Source: Desulfomicrobium escambiense DSM 10707
GTDB taxonomy: Bacteria > Desulfobacterota > Desulfovibrionia > Desulfovibrionales > Desulfomicrobiaceae
Assembly: GCF_000428825.1 (NCBI RefSeq)
Contig: NZ_AUAR01000002.1
Location: 1 to 64,000, forward strand
Length of the DNA stretch: 64,000 nucleotides
Direction: 5' to 3'
The notes below the pieces were generated by a model, which did no database searches, was not told where the DNA came from, and saw only the letters and a list, made by a program, of their open reading frames with translations. This document shows positions 7,627-16,178 of the stretch, piece by piece. The translations under genes and the position numbers were made by a program. Positions within the stretch are counted from its first letter, which is position 1, and each line of letters opens with the position of its first letter.

Positions 7627-8598
7627 ATGACCAAGGCCATCCACGCTCACGGACTCAAAAAATCCTTCGGGACAGTCCATGCCGTATCCGACATCTCCTT
7701 CACCGTTGAACAGGGCGAGGTCTTCGGCCTGCTCGGTCCCAACGGAGCGGGCAAGACCACGACCATCAACATGCTCACGGGACTGGCCCGGCCCGACGCC
7801 GGGTCCATCGTCATTCAGGGCATGGACTGCGTGGCCCGACCCCGTTCGGCCCAGCACCTCATCGGCGTGGTGCCGGACGAGAGCAACCTCTACCCGGAGC
7901 TGACGGGCTTCGAGAACCTCTGCTTCTGTGCGGCCCTCTACGGCCTGCCCAAGGCGGAACGGATCCTGCGAGCCAGGACGCTGCTGACCTCCTTCGGACT
8001 GGAGGCGGCGGCGGACCGCCCCTTCGCCGGGTACTCCAAGGGCATGAAGCGCAAGTTGACCATCGCCGCCGGCATCATCCACAACCCCGACATCCTGTTC
8101 CTCGACGAACCGACCACGGGCGTGGATGTGGCCAGCGCGCGCCAGCTGCGACAGATCGTCCAGGGCCTCAAGACCCGCACCACGGTCTTTCTGACCACCC
8201 ATTACATAGAAGGGGCCGAACGGCTCTGCGACCGCATCGCCTTTCTGGTGGCCGGGCGCATCGTGCACACGGACACGGTCGAGAACCTGCTCCAGCCGGT
8301 CCAGTCCCGGCACATCATGATCGTCAGCTGCTGCGGAATGCCTGGGGACATTCTGGACAGGCTCCAGGCCGAGTTCCTGAACCTTGAGTTCACCCGCCCC
8401 GAACCGGCGCTGCTGCGGGTGGAGTCGGACGCCCCGGTCCGCGTCGGCCCGCTGGTGCGCTTCCTGGAGGACAATGGCGGGGAGGTGGCCGAGGCGCGAC
8501 GGCTGCGTCCGTCCCTGGAGGACGTATTTGTGCGCGTCACCGGCCTGGAGGCGGCGTCCCTGCGCAAGGAAAAGGAGAAAAAGGGAGGCGGGCAATGA
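7627..8598 (+). CDS. ABC-2 type exporter ATP-binding protein
   Basis: A 323-residue ATPase that would power the membrane partner encoded next. Walker A is GPNGAGKTTTINML, the signature region is YSKGMKRKLTIAAG (an LSGGQ variant usual in NatA/DrrA-type ATPases), Walker B is ILFLDEPTTGVD, and a switch His lies in LTTHYIEGAERLCDR. The C-terminal ~80 residues are the extra domain common in DrrA-like exporters. I placed the start at MTKAIHAHGL, preceded by AGGAA; the upstream extension looks non-coding. It overlaps the permease gene by 4 nt (ATGA). Substrate unknown: drug, lipid or polysaccharide export are all possible. Confidence 0.9.
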   Translation: MTKAIHAHGLKKSFGTVHAVSDISFTVEQGEVFGLLGPNGAGKTTTINMLTGLARPDAGSIVIQGMDCVARPRSAQHLIGVVPDESNLYPELTGFENLCFCAALYGLPKAERILRARTLLTSFGLEAAADRPFAGYSKGMKRKLTIAAGIIHNPDILFLDEPTTGVDVASARQLRQIVQGLKTRTTVFLTTHYIEGAERLCDRIAFLVAGRIVHTDTVENLLQPVQSRHIMIVSCCGMPGDILDRLQAEFLNLEFTRPEPALLRVESDAPVRVGPLVRFLEDNGGEVAEARRLRPSLEDVFVRVTGLEAASLRKEKEKKGGGQ

Positions 8599-9332
8599 AG
8601 ACGTGGATCGCGTTCTGGAACATCATGCTCAAGGATGTGCGGACCTACTATCTCAAGCCGCCGAACCTGAGCTGGGGCCTCATCTTCCCCCTGGCCTGGA
8701 CCGGCATGTTCTTCATCAAGTCCGGACGCGGGATGGAGAGCCTGGCCGGCGTGCTGCCCGGCGTGGTGGCCGTGTCCATTCTTTTCGGCACCACGTCCAT
8801 GCTGGCCGTGACCGTAACCTTTGAAAAGAAGACCAGATCCTTCGAGCGCCTGCTCTTGGCACCCATGCCCCTGGAACTGATCATGCTGGCCAAGACCGGC
8901 GGCGCCATCGTCTTCGAGACGCTGAACGCGTTCGTTCCGGTCCTGCTGGCCGCATGGCTGACGGACCTGCAACAGGTCGTCTGGGGGATGTTCACCCTGG
9001 CCACGGTCATGATCGCCGTGGCCTCGACCTTCCAGGGCCTGTTCATCGCCGTGGCCGTGAGCGAGGTGTTCGAGGCCCAGACTTTCTCGAACTTCTTCCG
9101 CTTCCCGATGATCTTCCTCTGCGGTCTGTTCGTGCCCGTTGCCAGCCTGCCGTGGATGCTGCGCCCCCTGTCCTACGCCCTGCCCCTGACCTATGGCGCG
9201 GACATCCTCCACGGAGCCGTGAACGGGGTCCACGCCATGCCCCTGACCCTGGACTTCCTTGCGCTCGGCGCGTTCTGCGCGGCCCTGTTCATGGGCAGCC
9301 TGTGGAACGTCAAGCGCAAATGGATTGCATAA
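8595..9332 (+). CDS. ABC-2 type exporter permease
   Basis: A 245-residue inner-membrane permease with about six hydrophobic helices and the ABC-2 family pattern FEKKTRSFERLLLAPMP ('E+..gT.e.L...P'). A late FFRFPMIFLCGLFVPVASLP segment corresponds to the conserved ABC-2 signature before the last helix. It overlaps the ATPase gene by 4 nt, so the two form one exporter (likely 2+2 subunits). No regulator or biosynthetic cluster is adjacent to indicate the cargo. Confidence 0.88.
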   Translation: MKTWIAFWNIMLKDVRTYYLKPPNLSWGLIFPLAWTGMFFIKSGRGMESLAGVLPGVVAVSILFGTTSMLAVTVTFEKKTRSFERLLLAPMPLELIMLAKTGGAIVFETLNAFVPVLLAAWLTDLQQVVWGMFTLATVMIAVASTFQGLFIAVAVSEVFEAQTFSNFFRFPMIFLCGLFVPVASLPWMLRPLSYALPLTYGADILHGAVNGVHAMPLTLDFLALGAFCAALFMGSLWNVKRKWIA

Positions 9333-9421
9333 CCGCCTGATGCGGGGCATGGTCACTGTCTGGGACCGCCGCAGACGCGGTCTGGTATTCCCCCTGGGCA
9401 CCAACCCCTCGCCAAGACGCC

Positions 9422-9768
9422 ATGCAGAAACTCTTCCTCGTCGCCCTGGCCAAAGCCGCCGACACACTAGGCTACCGGCTCTCGGGCGCCGTCCACGCAG
9501 CACCGGGCCGTGGGCACCCTCGACTCTTTCCTCTTCGGCCTATGGATGCTGTCCGCGGAACGCGGTCTCATCTCCTCCCTGGCCCGGATTCTCATCCTGA
9601 CCGGGTTCATGGGTGCCTTCCCGACATTTTCGACCTTCATCTTCAAGCGGAGAACTGCTGCGCGGCGCGCAACGGCAGCGCCTGGCCCTCAGTCTCGGAG
9701 GACAGAACGCCGTCGCGCGGCCTTGTTCCCGGGCTCGGACCGGGGCAGAATCCTCTCAGGGAGGCGAC
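9422..9768 (+). pseudogene. crcB: Degraded crcB (fluoride channel) remnant with frameshifts
   Basis: Three frames must be joined to see a CrcB-like protein. MQKLFLVALAKAADTLGYRLSG (frame from 9422) resembles the CrcB start 'MxKLLLVALGGalGalxRYxLSG' but has lost the RY arginine. The frame of 9510 gives GTLDSFLFGLW and then LTGFMGAFPTFSTFIFK, a clear match to the CrcB 'lLtGFlGgfTTFSTF' core. From ~9650 the frame that runs into the next gene gives GELLRGAQRQRLALSLGGQN, like the CrcB tail. The V-N-x-x-G segment is missing after GTL. Total span (~115 codons) fits the family length. At least two frameshifts plus a small deletion make this non-functional. CrcB genes often precede DUF190 genes, exactly the arrangement here. 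Confidence 0.72.
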
Positions 9769-11007
9769 ATGCTCAAATCGATCGACGTGAAAATTCTCAA
9801 GGTGTTCGTGGGCGAGGCCGCACGCCACAAGGGCCGGCCGCTCCACGAAGCCATCGTCGAGGAAGCCAGACAGCGCGGCATGGCCGGAGCTTCGGTCTGC
9901 CGGGGTTTCATGGGCTTCGGGGCTGGCAGTCTGCTGCACACGGCCAAGATCCTGCGCCTGGCCGAAGACCTGCCGGTCATCGTCGAGATCGTGGACACGC
10001 CGTCGCGCGTCGAATCCTTCCTGCCCGTGGTCGACGCCATGGTCGAGGAAGGCAGCATCGTCATGCAGGACGGGCAGGCCGTCTTCCATCTGCCCCTGCG
10101 CATCCGCGACGTGATGACTGAGCATGTCGCCACCGTGGACATCCGTACGCCCCTGCCCGCAGTGGTCGACCTGCTTCTGCGCCGGGAGGTCAAGGCCGTG
10201 CCGGTCATGGACGGCAGAAACATCGCGGGGATCGTCACCGGCGGCGACCTGCTCACCCGCGCCCGGATGCCCCTGCGCCTGGACATGCAGGGGCAGCTGC
10301 CCTTCGAGCAGCGCTGCGAACAGGGCGCGGCGTCCGGGTTCGCGGGCCTCGTCGCCCAGGACATCATGTCCTCCCCGGCCCGGACCCTGAACATCAAGAC
10401 CGATGTGGTCGACGCCCTGAAAATCATGGCCGGCAAGAACATCAAGCGTCTGCCCGTCACGGCCGACGACGGCACGCTCCTGGGCATCGTCAGCCGCACC
10501 GACGTGCTGGCGACCATCGCCAAAGCCTCGTCCGTGGCCGGGCATCTCGAAATCCTGCCTCCGGGACTGCACTCCACGGCCCGAGACGCCCTGTTCACAG
10601 ACGTGCCCACAGCCGGGCCCGACACCCCCCTGGCCGACATCCTGGATCAGCTCGTCCGCTCTCCCCTGCGGCGAGTGGTCATCGTGGACGCGGAGCGCAA
10701 GGTCCTCGGTCTGGTCCACGACTGGGACCTGCTGCGCAGCTTCGTGCAAAAGGAATCTCCAGGCCTGGTGGCCCGGCTGGTGCGGGCCCTGACCAGTCAG
10801 GAGCCAGGCCTTCCCGCCCTGGAAGGCACTGCCCGGGACGTCATGACCACACGCGTCGTCACCGCACGGCCCGACGCCCCCCTGGCCCACGTCATCGGGA
10901 CGCTGATCGAGAAAAAGATCAAGCGCGTCGTCGTCACGGACGACGACGGCCGACTGCTCGGCATCGTCGACCGCGACGCCGTGCTCAAGGCCCTGGCCAG
11001 GCAGTGA
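9769..11007 (+). CDS. DUF190 (PII-like) protein fused to four CBS domains
   Basis: A 412-residue cytosolic protein. Residues ~1-105 are DUF190 (COG1993), a PII-like fold: KILKVFVGEAARHKGRPLHEAI, GASVCRGFMGFGAGSLLHTA and PVIVEIVDTPSRVESFLP are the typical blocks. Four CBS modules follow in two pairs, recognisable as 'DVMT....TV....P......L....vk..PVmD....GIVT..DLL' repeats beginning near IRDVMTEHVATVD, AQDIMSSPARTLN, ARDALFTDVPTAG and ARDVMTTRVVTAR. CBS pairs usually bind AMP, ATP or SAM. GGGAGG precedes the ATG at 9769. The sigma54 activator starts 37 nt downstream, suggesting one transcript. A nucleotide-sensing signalling role is inferred. Confidence 0.85.
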   Translation: MLKSIDVKILKVFVGEAARHKGRPLHEAIVEEARQRGMAGASVCRGFMGFGAGSLLHTAKILRLAEDLPVIVEIVDTPSRVESFLPVVDAMVEEGSIVMQDGQAVFHLPLRIRDVMTEHVATVDIRTPLPAVVDLLLRREVKAVPVMDGRNIAGIVTGGDLLTRARMPLRLDMQGQLPFEQRCEQGAASGFAGLVAQDIMSSPARTLNIKTDVVDALKIMAGKNIKRLPVTADDGTLLGIVSRTDVLATIAKASSVAGHLEILPPGLHSTARDALFTDVPTAGPDTPLADILDQLVRSPLRRVVIVDAERKVLGLVHDWDLLRSFVQKESPGLVARLVRALTSQEPGLPALEGTARDVMTTRVVTARPDAPLAHVIGTLIEKKIKRVVVTDDDGRLLGIVDRDAVLKALARQ

Positions 11008-11044
11008 ACCAAAGAACCCGACAACCGATACCGCCGAGTACGCC

Positions 11045-13159
11045 ATGAAAGTTCGCGACATCATGCAGACGCCTGTCAAAACCCTGCGGGAGGGCACGTC
11101 ATTGCGAGAGGCCGCCGGCTTCTTCCGCCGGGAAACGGTGCGCGGGGCGCAGGTGGTGAACGAACACGGGTTCTCAACCGGCGTCTTTTCCTACGAGGAA
11201 CTCCTCAAGGCTCTGGCCGCCGGCGCGGAGCTTTCCGATCCCATTTCCCTCCATGTCCGCCCCATGATGTGCTCGGTCCATCCCGACACCGCTGTGGAGG
11301 AACTCAAGCGGTACGGCAGCTCATTCCTGACGGTGGTGGACGGCGCGCAGATCCTGGGCGGCATCGATATGATGGCCGTCGACGACATCATCAAGGGCGG
11401 CAGGATATCCAGCAAGATTCCTGCGTACGCCGCGCTTCAGGATCTGCCGGAGGCGGCCTTCCTTGTGGACGAAGACTGGATCGTGCGCTGGTTCAACGCC
11501 ACCGCGGCCGTGTCCTGCACGGCCGAAACGGCGGACGTACTGGGCAAGCCCCTGTCGCAGGTCCTGACCGAGGCGGGCTTCGGGATCGAAACGGAGCCCC
11601 TGGACAGCCAATCCATTATCATCGCCTGGCGCGACGAGACGCGCTTCCTGCCGATCACCTGGCCGGCGAGCTTCCCGAACGGCACATCGGATCGCATGGT
11701 GCTGCTGCGCAACGTCCAGGAGGAGATGCTGCGCGCCAGGGAACTGACCAAGCTGCGCAGCCTGTCCAAGGAACTCGACGCCATCATCGACTCCTCCTTC
11801 GACGGAATCTTCATCACCGACGGCAAGGGACGGGCCTTGCGCATCAACCGCGCCTACGAACGCATCACCGGCATCCGCGCCCGGGAAGTCCTGGGCAAGA
11901 CCATGTCGGAACTCGTCCACGAGGGATTCTACGACGAATCCGTGACCATGAAGGTGCTGCAGAGCAGGAGGATCGAAACCATCATTCAGAAGGTAAGGGA
12001 CTCCAAGACCATCGTCGTCACAGGCAACCCCATCTTCGACGATGACGGCGGGATCTGGCGCGTCGTCACCAACGTCCGTGACGTGACGGAACTGCGCAGG
12101 CTGCAGCTCGAACTGGAACGACTGGCCGAGCTGCAGAACCATTACCGCAGGGAACTGGACTCGCTCAGACGCAACATCAACACCAGTCCCGAGATCATCA
12201 TCCGCTCCAAAAAAATGCAGGAGGTTCACGATCAGGCCATGCGGCTGGCGCAGGTCGATTCGTCGGTGCTGATCACGGGAGAGTCGGGGGTGGGCAAAGA
12301 GGTTGTGGCGGGCCTGATCCACGCCAACAGCCACCGGCACGCCGGCCCTTTCATCAAGATCAGCTGCGCGGCCATCCCCGAACAGCTTCTGGAGTCGGAA
12401 CTCTTCGGCTACAAGGCCGGGGCCTTCACCGGGGCCCTGCGCAGCGGCAAGCAGGGGGTCTTCGAAACCGCGAACGGAGGCACACTTTTCCTGGACGAAA
12501 TCGGCGAGATGCCCCTCGCCCTCCAAGCCAAGCTCCTGCGCGTGCTGCAGGAGCGGACCATCGTGCAGGTCGGAGGAGTGAGCGAAACCCCGATCGACGT
12601 GCGCATCATCGCCGCCACCAACAGGGACCTGGAAGAGATGGTTCAAACTCGCCAGTTTCGCAGCGACCTTTTCTACCGCCTGAACGTCGTTCCCCTTTTC
12701 ATCCCGCCGCTGCGGGAACGACAGGATGCCGTCATCGACTTCATCTATCACTTCCTCGGGCGCTACAATCAAAAGTACGGACTGAACAAGCAGATCGAAC
12801 CGGAAGCCATGGATCTGCTCATAACCGCCCAATGGCCGGGCAATGTTCGCCAGTTGGGCAACACCATGGAACGGCTGGTGGTCATGGCCAAGGGGGAGGT
12901 CATCACCAGGGCGGACGTGTACAAAACCATGGGCACGTCGGACGCCGCGCAAACGGCCTGCCAGGAGCCGTTGTCCGGGACACTGCGGGACGCGGTCGAG
13001 CGTGCGGAAAAACAGGCCCTGGCCCTGGCCCTGCGCAACAACCCCGGCAGCAGAGCCGCAGCCCGCGCCTTGGGGGTGAACCAATCCACCGTGGTGCGCA
13101 AGGCCCGCCGCTATGGCCTGCACATGCACGAAAATTCCGATGCGCCAACGCATCAGTGA
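11045..13159 (+). CDS. Sigma54-dependent activator with CBS and PAS input domains
   Basis: A 704-residue bacterial enhancer-binding protein. Domain order: a CBS pair (~5-120), a PAS-like region (~130-225), a second clearer PAS (~245-355, with ITDGKGRALRINRAYERITG), then a short coiled linker. The AAA+ domain has Walker A GESGVGKE (412-419), the sigma54-contact loop GAFTGA (459-464) and Walker [11 protein letters not shown]. The C-terminal helix-turn-helix includes NPGSRAAARALGVNQSTVVRKA and resembles the TyrR type rather than a plain Fis domain. It follows the DUF190-CBS gene and precedes the permease-adh-aor genes, which have a palindrome array and -24/-12-like promoter, so it is the probable regulator of that operon. 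No receiver domain is present. Confidence 0.9.
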   Translation: MKVRDIMQTPVKTLREGTSLREAAGFFRRETVRGAQVVNEHGFSTGVFSYEELLKALAAGAELSDPISLHVRPMMCSVHPDTAVEELKRYGSSFLTVVDGAQILGGIDMMAVDDIIKGGRISSKIPAYAALQDLPEAAFLVDEDWIVRWFNATAAVSCTAETADVLGKPLSQVLTEAGFGIETEPLDSQSIIIAWRDETRFLPITWPASFPNGTSDRMVLLRNVQEEMLRARELTKLRSLSKELDAIIDSSFDGIFITDGKGRALRINRAYERITGIRAREVLGKTMSELVHEGFYDESVTMKVLQSRRIETIIQKVRDSKTIVVTGNPIFDDDGGIWRVVTNVRDVTELRRLQLELERLAELQNHYRRELDSLRRNINTSPEIIIRSKKMQEVHDQAMRLAQVDSSVLITGESGVGKEVVAGLIHANSHRHAGPFIKISCAAIPEQLLESELFGYKAGAFTGALRSGKQGVFETANGGTLFLDEIGEMPLALQAKLLRVLQERTIVQVGGVSETPIDVRIIAATNRDLEEMVQTRQFRSDLFYRLNVVPLFIPPLRERQDAVIDFIYHFLGRYNQKYGLNKQIEPEAMDLLITAQWPGNVRQLGNTMERLVVMAKGEVITRADVYKTMGTSDAAQTACQEPLSGTLRDAVERAEKQALALALRNNPGSRAAARALGVNQSTVVRKARRYGLHMHENSDAPTHQ

Positions 13160-13173
13160 TGCGCCAGCGCATC
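13139..13173. promoter_or_regulatory. Twin palindromes, candidate activator binding sites
   Basis: Two adjacent near-identical palindromes, GATGCG-CCAA-CGCATC (13139-13154) and GATGCG-CCAG-CGCATC (13158-13173), centres 19 nt apart. The first overlaps the last codons of the activator gene. They share the GATGC/GCATC half-site with the palindrome at 13236. Spacing near two helical turns and position upstream of a sigma54-like promoter suggest an upstream activating sequence; the binding protein is inferred. Confidence 0.6.
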
Positions 13174-13235
13174 GATGCCTTTTTGCCTCTCTTCACAGGG
13201 TATTCCCCGTTTTTCCGGAATGTTGCCTATTTATA

Positions 13236-13255
13236 GCGATGCAGTACTGCATCGC
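13236..13255. promoter_or_regulatory. Third palindrome of the same half-site
   Basis: A perfect 20-nt palindrome, GCGATGCAGT followed by ACTGCATCGC. It contains the GATGC...GCATC arms of the upstream pair and lies about 100 nt before the candidate -24/-12 promoter, a normal distance for an enhancer-binding site. Confidence 0.55.
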
Positions 13256-13356
13256 CATGGCCGGGCCTGGACAACGACACGCACCCGGCTCAATGCCAAC
13301 AATCTGAAATCATGGACTAAAAAGCTTTTCCCTACCATTTCCCGCACACACGGTTT

Positions 13357-13374
13357 CCGGCACTCTTCTTGTAA
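13357..13374 (+). promoter_or_regulatory. Candidate sigma54 (-24/-12) promoter
   Basis: CGGCACTCTTCTTGTA resembles TGGCAC-N5-TTGCA, with GG at 13359-13360. The -12 dinucleotide is GT at 13371-13372 instead of the usual GC, and the first base is C instead of T. It is the only good match in the 378-nt gap and would give a leader of ~150 nt before the permease gene. Confidence 0.5.
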
Positions 13375-13537
13375 ATAGCGGACACGTTCCTCGACCACGA
13401 CCCGGGAGCGCTTGCGGACCGCAGGCTGCACCGGGATATGGCGCACGTCTCGAAGCGCCCGTGATATGTGTCTGGAGAAGGCGCCGCGCGACACGCGGCC
13501 ACGCATCGCAATTCACCCTTTTCACGCGGAGATGAGC

Positions 13538-14944
13538 ATGGCGAACTGGACAGAACGACGGCAGCACGGACAGGAACCACCCTACATCCCATTGGGAAAA
13601 TTGAAGTTCCGCATCCCGGGAATCCACTACCGATGGGAATGGGCAGACTACTTACAAGGCCTCATCATGTGTGCCGTCTGCCTGTCCATCATTCCCGTCC
13701 TGCAAGACACCCTGGGCATGCCCTTCGAGGTCGCCCTGGCCATCGTCATCCTGAACGGATTCCTCTACCTGTGGCATTCCCTTTTCGGCGACCCCGTCGT
13801 CCCGGGCTGGGTCACACCGGCCATCCCGCTCCTCATCGCCTACTGCTCGGCGTTTCCGGCCGGCCCCGAACGCATGCACGCCCTCATCGCCTTTGAACTG
13901 ACCCTGGGCCTGTGGTGCATCTTCCTCGGTGCCACAGGGCTCGCCCAGCGGGTCATCAACCTCATCCCCCGGGCCATCAAGGCCGGAGTCATCCTCGGCG
14001 CGGGCGTGGCCGCCATCCAGCTCATCTTCAAGGAAGGCGGGCGGTTCTACAGCATGCCGATCACCATCAGCGTCTGCGCCCTGGTGGCCCTGTTCATGAT
14101 GTACAACCCCCTGTTCCGGCGTTGGTCCACCGACCATCCCCTGTTCCGCAAGATCTCGAACCTCGGCATCCTGCCGGCCATCATCGCGGCCATCATCATC
14201 GCGCCCCTGGTCGGCGAAGCGCCCTTCAACATGGAATGGGGCTTCTCGAAGCCCGATTTCGTCGCCCTGTGGACCGACTGGGTGCCGTGGGGCACCTTGG
14301 GCTGGCCTCCCCTGGCCCTGTTCTTCAAATCCTTCCCCATGGTCCTGGCGGCCTACATCGTCATCTTCGGCGACGCGGTCCAGGCCCAGGGCATCATCCA
14401 CGACGCCGACCCGATCCGTCCGGACGAGCCCGTCGACTACAATCCCGACCGGGCCCACATCATCGTCGGCGCACGCAACTCCGTCATGTCCATCCTCGGG
14501 CCCGACATCTCCATGTGCGGCCCCATCTGGGCGGCCATGACCGTCGTCACCTACGAACGCTGGAAAAAAGGCCGCGACTCCATGGACTCCATCTTCGGCG
14601 GCGTGGGCTCCTTCCGCTGGGGGACGTTCACCGGCTACTGGCTCATGCCCATCGTGACCGTGACCAAGCCCATCCTGCCCGCAGCCCTGTCCCTGACCAT
14701 GATCATCCAAGGTTTCGTGTCCGTGTACATCGGCGCCCGCGAAGCCAAGAGCCTCAAGGATCTCGGCATCGCCGGCATCGTGGCCGGCATCCTGGTTTCC
14801 AAGGGCGCGGCCTGGGCCTTCGGCGCCGGCGTCATCGCCTGCCTGGTCCTTTACGGAGCCGACTTCTTCAAGGGCGACACGCAGTCCGGACCGCTCTGGG
14901 CCGACGACCTCAAGTCCAAAAAAGTCTGCGAAGAATCCGCCTGA
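13538..14944 (+). CDS. Multi-spanning permease of UraA/SulP/BenE-like type
   Basis: A 468-residue inner-membrane protein with roughly 11-13 hydrophobic helices. The block LIPRAIKAGVILGAGVAAIQ resembles the 'iP.av..Gi..GiGl' segment of the nucleobase/benzoate/sulfate transporter superfamily, and PGWVTPAIPLLIAYCSAF fits an early half-helix of that fold. The substrate is not evident. Being the first gene ahead of an alcohol dehydrogenase and an aldehyde oxidoreductase, it may import or export an alcohol-derived or aromatic carboxylate. The start at 13538 has GGAG six nt upstream; ATG 13532 is an alternative. A GC-rich hairpin follows before the adh gene. Confidence 0.65.
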   Translation: MANWTERRQHGQEPPYIPLGKLKFRIPGIHYRWEWADYLQGLIMCAVCLSIIPVLQDTLGMPFEVALAIVILNGFLYLWHSLFGDPVVPGWVTPAIPLLIAYCSAFPAGPERMHALIAFELTLGLWCIFLGATGLAQRVINLIPRAIKAGVILGAGVAAIQLIFKEGGRFYSMPITISVCALVALFMMYNPLFRRWSTDHPLFRKISNLGILPAIIAAIIIAPLVGEAPFNMEWGFSKPDFVALWTDWVPWGTLGWPPLALFFKSFPMVLAAYIVIFGDAVQAQGIIHDADPIRPDEPVDYNPDRAHIIVGARNSVMSILGPDISMCGPIWAAMTVVTYERWKKGRDSMDSIFGGVGSFRWGTFTGYWLMPIVTVTKPILPAALSLTMIIQGFVSVYIGAREAKSLKDLGIAGIVAGILVSKGAAWAFGAGVIACLVLYGADFFKGDTQSGPLWADDLKSKKVCEESA

Positions 14945-14968
14945 TCCGCATACCTCACCACAACGTAC

Positions 14969-14986
14969 GCCCGGCTTCGGCCGGGC
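14969..14986. other. TTCG-loop hairpin between permease and adh genes
   Basis: GCCCGGC-TTCG-GCCGGGC, a perfect 7-bp stem with a stable tetraloop and no following T-run. It is not a terminator, so it may tune mRNA stability or relative expression within the operon. Confidence 0.6.
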
Positions 14987-15007
14987 GCACCGTTCAAAGG
15001 AGTCAGC

Positions 15008-16165
15008 ATGAAACAGCGAGAGATATTCACCACAACCCCCCGCCTCGTCATGGGTCCCGGATCCCTCACGACAATCACCGAAGAAATCGCCCGGTTGGGC
15101 GCGTCCTCGGCGCTTGTCATCACGGACCCAGGCCTCAAGGCCACGGGCATCGTGACCAGGCTGGCAGACATTCTCCATGAAGGCGGCGTCGCCACGACAC
15201 TCTTCGACCAGGTGGAGGCCGATCCGCCCTTCGAACTGGCCGACGCGGCCCTCGCCAGACTGCGCGAAGCCGGGGCCCAGGCCGTCATCGGCATCGGCGG
15301 CGGTTCGTCCCTGGACATCGCCAAGGTGGTCAGCGTCATGGCCACAAATGAAACCCCGGTGACGGCCATGTTCGGCATCGACCTCATCCAGAAACCCGGC
15401 CTGCCCCTGATCCTCATCCCGACGACGGCCGGCACGGGCAGCGAGGTCACGCCCATCGTCATCCTCTCAGACCATCACGAGAAGCTCAAGAAAGGCATCG
15501 TCAGCCCCTTCCTCTACCCCTCCTGCGCCCTGCTGGACCCCGAACTGACCATCGGGCTGCCGCCCAAGGTCACGGCTGCGACTGGCATGGACGCCCTGAT
15601 CCACGCCGTGGAGGCCTACACGTCGAGAAACGCCACGGCCATGTCCGACATCCTGGCCACGGAGGCCATCCGCATCATCTACGGCAACATCCGGACCGCG
15701 TTCTCAGATGGGGAAAACATCACGGCCCGCTCCAACATGCTGCGCGGCAGCATGCTGGCCGGGATGGCCTTCGCCAACGCCGGCGTGACCGCGGTGCATG
15801 CCTTCGCCTATCCCATCGGCGCGGAATTCCACATCCCGCACGGCATCGCCAACACCATCATGCTGGTCCCGGTCATGCAGTTCAACATGATCGGCAATCT
15901 GGAGCGCTTCGCCGCCATCGCAGGAATGTTCGGCCGCCCCACCGCAGGCCTGAGCACCAGGCAGGCGGCCCAGGTCGCCATAGACGCCCTGAGCGAACTG
16001 TCCGACGATCTCCGCGTGCCGCGGCATCTGGGCGAGTTCGGCGTCAAGGACAAGGATGTGCCGGAACTTGCGGCTGGCGTCATGAAGGTCACGAGACTCC
16101 TGGCCAACAACCCGCGCAAGCTTCAACTGGCCGATGCCGAGGCCATCTACCGCGCGGTCCTGTAA
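15008..16165 (+). CDS. Iron-containing alcohol dehydrogenase
   Basis: A 385-residue group III alcohol dehydrogenase interconverting primary alcohols and aldehydes with NAD(P)H. The nucleotide-binding motif GGGSSLDIAK starts at ~97. PTTAGTGSEVTP and the metal-site signatures TGMDALIHAVEAYTS and HAFAYPIGAEFHIPHG provide the Asp and His ligands of the active-site iron. The length is standard. AAGGAG lies just before the ATG. It sits between the permease and the aldehyde ferredoxin oxidoreductase, which starts 14 nt after its stop, so the pair can run alcohol to aldehyde to acid (or reverse) with electrons going to NAD(P) and ferredoxin. Confidence 0.95.
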   Translation: MKQREIFTTTPRLVMGPGSLTTITEEIARLGASSALVITDPGLKATGIVTRLADILHEGGVATTLFDQVEADPPFELADAALARLREAGAQAVIGIGGGSSLDIAKVVSVMATNETPVTAMFGIDLIQKPGLPLILIPTTAGTGSEVTPIVILSDHHEKLKKGIVSPFLYPSCALLDPELTIGLPPKVTAATGMDALIHAVEAYTSRNATAMSDILATEAIRIIYGNIRTAFSDGENITARSNMLRGSMLAGMAFANAGVTAVHAFAYPIGAEFHIPHGIANTIMLVPVMQFNMIGNLERFAAIAGMFGRPTAGLSTRQAAQVAIDALSELSDDLRVPRHLGEFGVKDKDVPELAAGVMKVTRLLANNPRKLQLADAEAIYRAVL

Positions 16166-16178
16166 ACGGGAGGAGCAC

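Noticed and set aside
9333-9421. Possible fluoride riboswitch before the crcB remnant (ACCGCC and CTGATG present)
   Set aside because: The order and spacing of the conserved blocks do not fit, the 5' GGxGATG stem is missing, and the bases are explained by a simple CCGC/GCGG hairpin.
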